Source: UBA6627 sp965248675
Lineage (GTDB): Bacteria > Chloroflexota > Dehalococcoidia > UBA2979
Assembly: GCA_965248675.1 (NCBI GenBank)
Contig: CBDFJZ010000005.1
Coordinates: 248,001 to 312,000 of the forward strand
DNA: 64,000 nt
Direction of reading: 5' to 3'
The notes under the pieces are model-generated. The model had not been told where the DNA came from. It was given only the letters and a program-made list of their open reading frames with translations, and did no database searches. This document shows, in pieces, positions 59,257 through 64,000 of this stretch. The translations under genes were made by a program, and so were the position numbers. The number at the start of each line of letters is the position of its first letter. Positions within the stretch are counted from its first letter, which is position 1.

Positions 59257-60542
59257 GCGGTCGGCTCGCCGGGAAGGTGTGGGCGAGTGGCCTGGACGGC
59301 TCGCTGAAGCCGCTGGCGGCGTCGCTGGCGGACATGGTGAACGACCACGGCGACGGCATCGAGGCCGGGTTGCCGTACCTCTCGTGGCGGCTGAGCCGCT
59401 CCCGCTCAACGGTCCAGGAGCAGCTTGGGAAGCTGCGCGCGCTCGAGGTGATCCGGCCAACCTGTCACGAGCACTGCAAGAACGAACCGGGGCGCGGCCA
59501 CGGCCGTCGGCAGCCGGTGACGTACCACTTCGAAGAGACGAAACTCCCCTCACGGCAGCCGTGGGTCGAGTACCACGAAGAGCAGCTTGCGAAGCTCCGA
59601 AAGAGCCCGGAAACCGAGCCTATACCGGGACCAGATGAGCCCCAGAACCGGGCCCTTTCCGTCGTGGAAAAGGGCCCGGTTTCCCCATCAAAAGAGCCCG
59701 GTTTAGGCACGGAAAGGGCCCGGTTTCCCGGTACCGATCCGGATCCGGAAACGGTACAGGAAACAGCTCCCTCTCCCCCCAACCCCCCATCGCTGACGAG
59801 TGAGCAGCAGGACGTGCTCGGACACCTCTATGCGGAGATGCGCCGGCTGATCTACGGCGGCACGAGTTCGCCGCCCGAGGGCTGGTGCGACGACCTCGCC
59901 AGGCGCGGGATGACGAGCCGAGACGCGGACGAGGCGATCCAGGCGGCGCTCGCCGCTGACGCGCGGCGCGAGGCGTACGTGCGGCGGGTGCTCGAGCGCT
60001 ACGTCGCGGACCGCGAGAAGGGAACGGATCCCCATGAGTCGAGATCACGCGATCTGGACCAAGGCGAAGGCCGGGGCGCGAGGCGTCGCGCTGGCGCTGG
60101 CGGAGGCGGGAGCGCCGCTCGGCCGGCGTCAGGTGGTCGATCGCGCTTGGGAGCAATACCGCGTGCTCGTCGACCAGGCCGAACCGACACCGGAGCTCGC
60201 CGAGCAGCTGGAGGCGGAGGACCGGCGCGACGCTGCGGAGCGCCCGGCGTGCGAATACTGCGACGGCGCAGGTTACGTACGTGGCGAGTTCACGGGGCAG
60301 CGGGGCAGCACGAGCCTGGAGCGCCAGCCGCCACCGATTCGCGAGGTGCTCCGCTGTCCGGTGTGCAGTGCACCGGACGCCGCGACGCGGCTCGAGCGAG
60401 CGGGGCTGCCGCCGGCGTCCCGCGCTCAGACGCTCGACAGCTTCGAGCTGCGGGACGGCAAGGAGGCCGCTCGCGATGCCGTGAGCGATTGGTGCCAGCG
60501 GCTGTCCGGCGGGGAACCGTGTTCGCTGTTGCTGGCGGGTGA
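59253..60542 (+). CDS. Phage replication initiator-like winged-helix protein (real 3' end probably near 60035)
   Basis: From GTG 59253 the protein begins KVWASGLDGSLKPLAASLADMVNDHGDGI and a winged helix YLSWRLSRSRSTVQEQLGKLRALEVIRP, then a linker encoded by the iteron-like repeats, then LTSEQQDVLGHLYAEMRRLIYGG ... YVRRVLERYVADREKG. After about 60030 the frame stays open to 60542 but looks like a shadow of the DnaC-like gene that starts at ATG 60034. A one-base shift would end it at TGA 60035-60037 with an ATGA overlap, as expected for this operon. Product: probable origin-binding protein. Confidence 0.6.
   Translation: MSGRLAGKVWASGLDGSLKPLAASLADMVNDHGDGIEAGLPYLSWRLSRSRSTVQEQLGKLRALEVIRPTCHEHCKNEPGRGHGRRQPVTYHFEETKLPSRQPWVEYHEEQLAKLRKSPETEPIPGPDEPQNRALSVVEKGPVSPSKEPGLGTERARFPGTDPDPETVQETAPSPPNPPSLTSEQQDVLGHLYAEMRRLIYGGTSSPPEGWCDDLARRGMTSRDADEAIQAALAADARREAYVRRVLERYVADREKGTDPHESRSRDLDQGEGRGARRRAGAGGGGSAARPASGGRSRLGAIPRARRPGRTDTGARRAAGGGGPARRCGAPGVRILRRRRLRTWRVHGAAGQHEPGAPAATDSRGAPLSGVQCTGRRDAARASGAAAGVPRSDARQLRAAGRQGGRSRCRERLVPAAVRRGTVFAVAGG
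59646..59728 (+). repeat. Iteron-like repeats inside the initiator gene (candidate phage origin)
   Basis: The core GGGCCCGGTTT recurs at 59666-59684 and 59711-59728 (both GGAAA(A)GGGCCCGGTTTCC), in a degenerate form at 59691-59707 and inverted at 59646-59660. Many temperate phages keep the origin inside the initiator gene as such iterons. Confidence 0.6.
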
Positions 60543-61020
60543 GAACGGGCGCGGGAAGACGCACCTCGCCGCGGCGGCGGTGAACGCGCTCGTTGGCCGC
60601 GGTCAGGCGGTGCGCTTCGTAGTGGCCGCCGATCTGCTGCAGGAGCTGCGCGCGGCGATCGGCAGCGACGATTCGACGGTCGAGCAGTTGCTCGCGCGCT
60701 TCGCCTCGGTGCCCGTGCTGGTCCTTGACGACCTGGCACGGGTGCAGGTGACGCCGTGGGTGGAGGAGACCATCGCGACGCTAATCGACCGCCGTCAGCG
60801 GGCCCAGCTGCCGACGCTGATCACGCTCGACGTCTCGCACGCCCAGATCGCTGATCTGTTTGGCCCGGCAGTCGCCTCTCGGCTGCGCATGTTCGAGGCG
60901 GTTGTCGTGGGTGGCCAGGACATGCGGGGAGCGCCGGACGGTCGACGAGTCGCTGCGGGAGTCCAGACCCCGAGCCTCGTCACCGCGGATCCCGAGGAGG
61001 GCGCCAGATGGACGGACTAG
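60034..61020 (+). CDS. DnaC/IstB-like AAA+ ATPase, phage helicase loader
   Basis: The 328-residue protein has an N-terminal region with a zinc-type pair of pairs (CEYCDGAGYV ... LRCPVC), then an AAA+ core: Walker A LLLAGENGRGKTHLAAAAV, Walker B VPVLVLDDLAR and sensor-type region LPTLITLDVSHAQIADLFGPAVASRLRMFEAVVV. It follows the initiator-like gene and probably loads the host DnaB helicase at the phage origin. Confidence 0.88.
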   Translation: MSRDHAIWTKAKAGARGVALALAEAGAPLGRRQVVDRAWEQYRVLVDQAEPTPELAEQLEAEDRRDAAERPACEYCDGAGYVRGEFTGQRGSTSLERQPPPIREVLRCPVCSAPDAATRLERAGLPPASRAQTLDSFELRDGKEAARDAVSDWCQRLSGGEPCSLLLAGENGRGKTHLAAAAVNALVGRGQAVRFVVAADLLQELRAAIGSDDSTVEQLLARFASVPVLVLDDLARVQVTPWVEETIATLIDRRQRAQLPTLITLDVSHAQIADLFGPAVASRLRMFEAVVVGGQDMRGAPDGRRVAAGVQTPSLVTADPEEGARWTD

Positions 61021-61420
61021 CGCTGCTCGGCGAGGCGCGGGGGGCCGGCCTCACCGTCTCGACAGACGGTGAAAAGCTGATGATCCAGGGCCCGGGCGCC
61101 TCGAGGCGATCGCGCAGCGCCTGCTCACGAACAAGCCCGACGTGATGACGGCGCTCGTTGCGGAGATCGAGGCGACGATCACGGAGGCGCGCGAGATGCG
61201 GGCCGCCTGGCGCGGAGCATCGATCGAACTCGCCGAGCGCTGCGGCTGGCCACGAGTCCCGTTCGGGCCGGGCCGCGCCGTCGTAGCAGGCCCGAACCGC
61301 TTGCGTCAGTTCGTCCGCGCGGCTCCCGTGCCGGATCTCCAGCTGGTCGTCGAGGCGCTCCGAGATCGCGTGGCCTCGATCGAGGCTCCCAATCGCGATC
61401 GACGAGAGGCGGCGAACTGA
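61008..61420 (+). pseudogene. TubC N-terminal docking-domain-like protein, frameshifted
   Basis: ATG 61008 starts LALLGEARGAGLTVSTDGEKLMIQGP, then the frame must shift by one base near 61098 to continue as LEAIAQRLLTNKPDVMTALVAEIEATI and run to 61420. LxLLxxARxxGLxVxxxGxxLxIxGP...LxxxLxxxKxxLxxLL is the pattern of TubC_N-like domains, common in phage and integrative-element replication regions. Unrepaired, the first frame ends at about 61142. The start overlaps the DnaC-like gene by 13 bases. Confidence 0.6.
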
Positions 61421-62790
61421 TGACGTCGCCCGTCCCCTCGGGGATCCGCGGACTGAGCGAGGAGCGGCGCACGCCGCGCATCGGTAAGGTCCGTCTCGGT
61501 GTCCGCGAGCTGAACAAGAAACCGTGTCGCTCTCACACGAGGAGCGGCGGCGAGCTCTCGTGCGATCGCTGCACGCACCCGGTGATGACCGATCATTTCG
61601 TCTTTCCGAACGACGCGGCCGTCCGCCAGCTGGCCGCAATGTTCGGCGACTCCTGCATCGAGCTCCCGGTCGCGTTCCCGAGTGACGACCCCGCGGACTT
61701 CGCGCGCCGCAACCTCGAGATGTGGGGACCAGGCACGTTGAAGTGTCGCGGCAACGGCGAGATCGCCCAGGCGCTGGTCGACGTCGGCGCGTTCGAGGCC
61801 TTCCGCGAGGCAGTCCAGGCCGACCCGGAGCTCGTGCCGCCGCTCGAGCTGTGGGCGTCGACGTCGCGCGCGGGGGTTGAGGCTCGCAAGGATCAGCCGG
61901 AACCCGAGCGCCGGATGATCCCGTGTCTCGGTCTGGGTTACGGCGACGCGCCGGCCTGCCGGAAGTTCGAGGACGGCTCGTGCTCCCCGACGATGCACGT
62001 CCAGGTCATCGTCCGCGGCTTCCCAGGGCTCGGCACGTTCCAGATCGACTCGGGGTCCGTCGTCAACGTTCAGCGGCTCGACGACTTCCTCGCGTACCTC
62101 GGCCGCTACACCGGCGACCGCTTCGCGATGGTCCCGTTGCTGCTCCGCCTGGAGCCGTACGAGATGCGCGGCCGGACCTACTACGGCTTGAACTGGGACG
62201 TCGACTTCCCCGCGCTCGAGGCGGGGGCCACGACCTCGGTCGCCGAGGCGGCGAGGCTGACCATCCCCGAGCGGGTGCTCGCGTACCTCCCGGCGCCAAC
62301 ACGCCAGCAGATCGACGAGCCGCCGGCGGCGGTCGAGGACGGACCGGCGAGCGACGCGCCGGTCGACAAGGACCTCGACGCAGCGCCGGTCGAGGCCCCG
62401 GAGGACGTCGGGCCGCAGCAAGGGGCCGATCGGCCCCTTGCTCAGCCTGAAGACGACGATCCGGGCGACGATGACGCGCCCCTGCCCGCAGAGGGCGAAC
62501 GATGGCCGGCATCGGGCGAGTTGCCGGAAGTCACCGTGCCGAGCGCGGAGTGGGTCGCGGCACGGGCCGCGCTGCTGGCCTTAGCCTCTTGGGCGGCCGA
62601 AGTGCCGCTGCTGGCCCCGCTCGTCAATGACCAGGGCGTCACGCGGCCGACCGTCGCCACGATCGACGCTGCGGGCCTGCGGTTGCTGACCGAAGAGCTA
62701 CAGCGCTTCCTCGCTGGCGAGGACATCCGCGGATCCGCCTTCCCGGCCGACGACGCCCGACAGCCCGAGCTCGTCGAGGGAGGCGACTGA
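61420..62790 (+). CDS. Gp3-like recombination directionality factor / phage hydrolase-type protein
   Basis: The 456-residue protein opens GIRGLSEERRTPRIGKVRLGVREL, followed by HFVFPNDAAVRQLAAMFGDSCIELPVAFPSDDPADFARRN and GPGTLKCRGNGEIAQAL, the pattern of the phiC31 Gp3-like directionality-factor family. Several Cys in the N-terminal region may bind zinc. The C-terminal third is an acidic linker plus a separate helical tail. Known directionality factors of this family act on serine integrases, whereas this element has a tyrosine integrase, so the role may differ. ATG overlaps the previous stop. Confidence 0.65.
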   Translation: MTSPVPSGIRGLSEERRTPRIGKVRLGVRELNKKPCRSHTRSGGELSCDRCTHPVMTDHFVFPNDAAVRQLAAMFGDSCIELPVAFPSDDPADFARRNLEMWGPGTLKCRGNGEIAQALVDVGAFEAFREAVQADPELVPPLELWASTSRAGVEARKDQPEPERRMIPCLGLGYGDAPACRKFEDGSCSPTMHVQVIVRGFPGLGTFQIDSGSVVNVQRLDDFLAYLGRYTGDRFAMVPLLLRLEPYEMRGRTYYGLNWDVDFPALEAGATTSVAEAARLTIPERVLAYLPAPTRQQIDEPPAAVEDGPASDAPVDKDLDAAPVEAPEDVGPQQGADRPLAQPEDDDPGDDDAPLPAEGERWPASGELPEVTVPSAEWVAARAALLALASWAAEVPLLAPLVNDQGVTRPTVATIDAAGLRLLTEELQRFLAGEDIRGSAFPADDARQPELVEGGD

Positions 62791-63302
62791 TGGTCACCGA
62801 CACCGACCTCGAGCGCGAACTCCGAGGGCGCGACGTGCCGAGCTTCGCGCCCGACATCCCGGCGGCGGTGGAGCGGGGGGCCTCCCGTCCGTGGCAGGGG
62901 GGGAGGGGGTCGAAAGTTAAACGATCGGCTACTCCCCCCCCCCACAGCCTCCGACATCGTGTGGACGTGCCGAAGTATCGAAGTATCGAACATGCGGTAC
63001 GCAGCGCACTGCGCACTCCAGACCGGCTCCGCGCTAATGGCGGGGCAGCCAGCGAAGCTGACGCCGACGGTGCGCGACCGCTTCGCGGGACACATCGAGC
63101 GGGGCGAGACGATGCGCCAGGCGGCGCGCCTCGTTGGCCTCCATCCGCAGACGCCGGCGAACTGGATTCGCCGCGGGAAGCGCGAGCCCGAGTCCCCCTG
63201 GGGTGCCTTCGCCGAGGCGGTCGACCTGGCGCGCAGAGCGTGGCAGCGCACGGCCGCCGAAGAGGGCCACCTCGAGATCGAGGTGCCGCCGCAGTCGGCT
63301 GA
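62790..63302 (+). CDS. Small uncharacterised prophage protein, 3' end uncertain
   Basis: ATG 62790 overlaps the preceding stop by one base. The first 30 residues (DTDLERELRGRDVPSFAPDIPAAVERGA) look protein-like, but the frame then runs through the G7/G5 and C10 homopolymers and becomes an Arg/Ala-rich shadow of the terminase gene. A homopolymer indel may have altered the true end. Function unknown. Confidence 0.3.
   Translation: MVTDTDLERELRGRDVPSFAPDIPAAVERGASRPWQGGRGSKVKRSATPPPHSLRHRVDVPKYRSIEHAVRSALRTPDRLRANGGAASEADADGARPLRGTHRAGRDDAPGGAPRWPPSADAGELDSPREARARVPLGCLRRGGRPGAQSVAAHGRRRGPPRDRGAAAVG
62897..62943. repeat. G-run / C-run hairpin
   Basis: GGGGGGGAG (62897-62905) can pair with CTCCCCCCC (62932-62940). 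The loop is AT-richer (CGAAAGTTAAACGATCGG). The G7-A-G5 tract could also form a quadruplex. It lies between the short ORF and the terminase gene. Confidence 0.6.
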
Positions 63303-64000
63303 CGAGCTCAATGACTGGTTCGACGAGAACTGCGGCGTCCGGCTGCCGTCCAAGGTGATGACCGACGGGCACATCGCGCCGCTCGAGGCGGCGTGGAAGC
63401 TTTTCACGTGCGAGTGGACCGACGTGATCGTGCTCGGGAGCCGCACCGGCGGAAAGACGCTGCTGCTGGCGCTGTTGATCGTCGCGAAGCTGCGGTTCTT
63501 CCCGAAGTTCGACGTGGTGCACTACGGCGCGGTGCAGATTCAATCCCGTCGCATGTACAGGCACTACGAGGGGATCACCCAGCGAAGAGCTGCGCGACCT
63601 GGTCGCGAGCATCTACAAGACGACGAGCACCTGGCGGAACGGCTCCTACCTGGAGATCCACGCCGCGACGACGGGGAACACGCAGGGCCCGCACCCGCAC
63701 TTCACCAGCTTCGACGAGCTCGACAGCGCCGAGAGTCGAGAACCGTACGACCACGCCTCGGCTCAGCCTCAGGACTACGTCCTCGAGCTCGGAGAACCTA
63801 TTCCCGCCGGCGACTGGCGCGAGCGATTCATCGACGGTGAGGGCCGGCTGCGGCTCCCGGGGCAATTCGTGGTGATGAGCGCTCGCTACAGGCGAATGGG
63901 GCTCATGAACCAGGTGATCGAAGAGGCGCACGACCCCGAGAACGACTCCGAGGCCGAGGTCGTTTCATGGGACGTCTGGGACACGCTTGAAGCGACGAGA
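63037..64000 (+). CDS. Phage terminase with fused N-terminal HTH, frameshifted and cut by window end
   Basis: ATG 63037 begins a small-subunit-like helix-turn-helix (GETMRQAARLVGLHPQTPANWIRRGK) that continues without a stop into a large-subunit ATPase with Walker A-type VIVLGSRTGGKTLLLALL. Near 63578 the coding pattern moves to another frame: SEELRDLVASIYKTTSTWRNGSYLEIHAATTGNTQGPHPHFTSFDELDSAE, where the Walker B-like FDELD lies, and this frame stays open to the last base. Either the gene is mutated or one base is wrong. Terminase large subunits cut and pump phage DNA into proheads. Confidence 0.7.

Larger units (their letters stand above)
56630..64000. mobile_element. Prophage or phage-derived element, left part
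   Basis: From the integrase at 56715 rightwards the gene order is that of a temperate phage: integrase and a second minus-strand gene, a divergent control region, two excisionase-like proteins, initiator with iterons, DnaC-like loader, Gp3-like directionality factor and terminase. It continues beyond the window. The left boundary is near tRNA-Gln, but no duplicated tRNA segment is visible inside the window, so the att site is unresolved. Confidence 0.85.

Overview
The window is a GC-rich (about 65-70%) bacterial chromosome segment. Four flavin/F420-type LLM oxidoreductases, a PAC2-type proteasome-assembly protein, an orphan NuoE/NuoF-like pair, a GtrA/GT2 pair and genes starting directly behind -10 boxes fit a Chloroflexota (Dehalococcoidia-like) or deep-branching actinobacterial host. 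That assignment is inference; no rRNA marker is present.

Host backbone, left (1-19.3 kb): a membrane flippase-like protein and FAD oxidoreductase; NADH:acceptor subunits E and F; HIT and double-Nudix proteins; an AhpD/CMD-family protein whose frame crosses an in-frame TGA in a CxxU motif (probable selenoprotein); an OmpR-type two-component system; a complete AapJQMP-type amino-acid ABC importer on the minus strand; a VOC/LLM/NtaA-type catabolic cluster; and a GNAT protein.

Island 1 (19.4-33.2 kb) is bounded by a 49-bp direct repeat that is the 3' part of tRNA-Cys. It carries a 5'-truncated tyrosine integrase, a three-gene module of large uncharacterised proteins (the first 5'-truncated, the second frameshifted), an LLM enzyme, small regulators, a membrane gene broken by an IS481-type element, a terminase small subunit and a micro-ORF/lipoprotein pair.

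Host backbone, middle (33.3-46.5 kb): YCII protein, lipoproteins, a PadR regulon with a shared palindromic operator, polysaccharide deacetylase, LLM enzyme, a decayed GMC oxidoreductase, zinc alcohol dehydrogenase, a second flippase-like protein, enoyl-CoA hydratase and DinB protein.

Island 2 (46.6-49.66 kb) is bounded by a 46-bp direct repeat, the 3' part of tRNA-Gly. It has no integrase but shares two small gene families with island 1: a CPDC micro-ORF with a conserved leaderless promoter, and a LSRAELLEEL protein. The rest is decayed, including a duplicated Doc toxin gene.

Right part (49.6-64 kb): tRNA-Gly/Leu/Trp; GT2, GtrA, PAC2, SDR and ThDP-enzyme genes; a two-gene membrane plus deoxyribosyltransferase-like pair; tRNA-Gln; then the start of a prophage (integrase, divergent control region, excisionase-like proteins, initiator with iterons, DnaC-like loader, Gp3-like directionality factor, terminase) running off the window. 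Several accessory genes show single-base frameshifts, some at homopolymers, so either decay or consensus errors must be considered.
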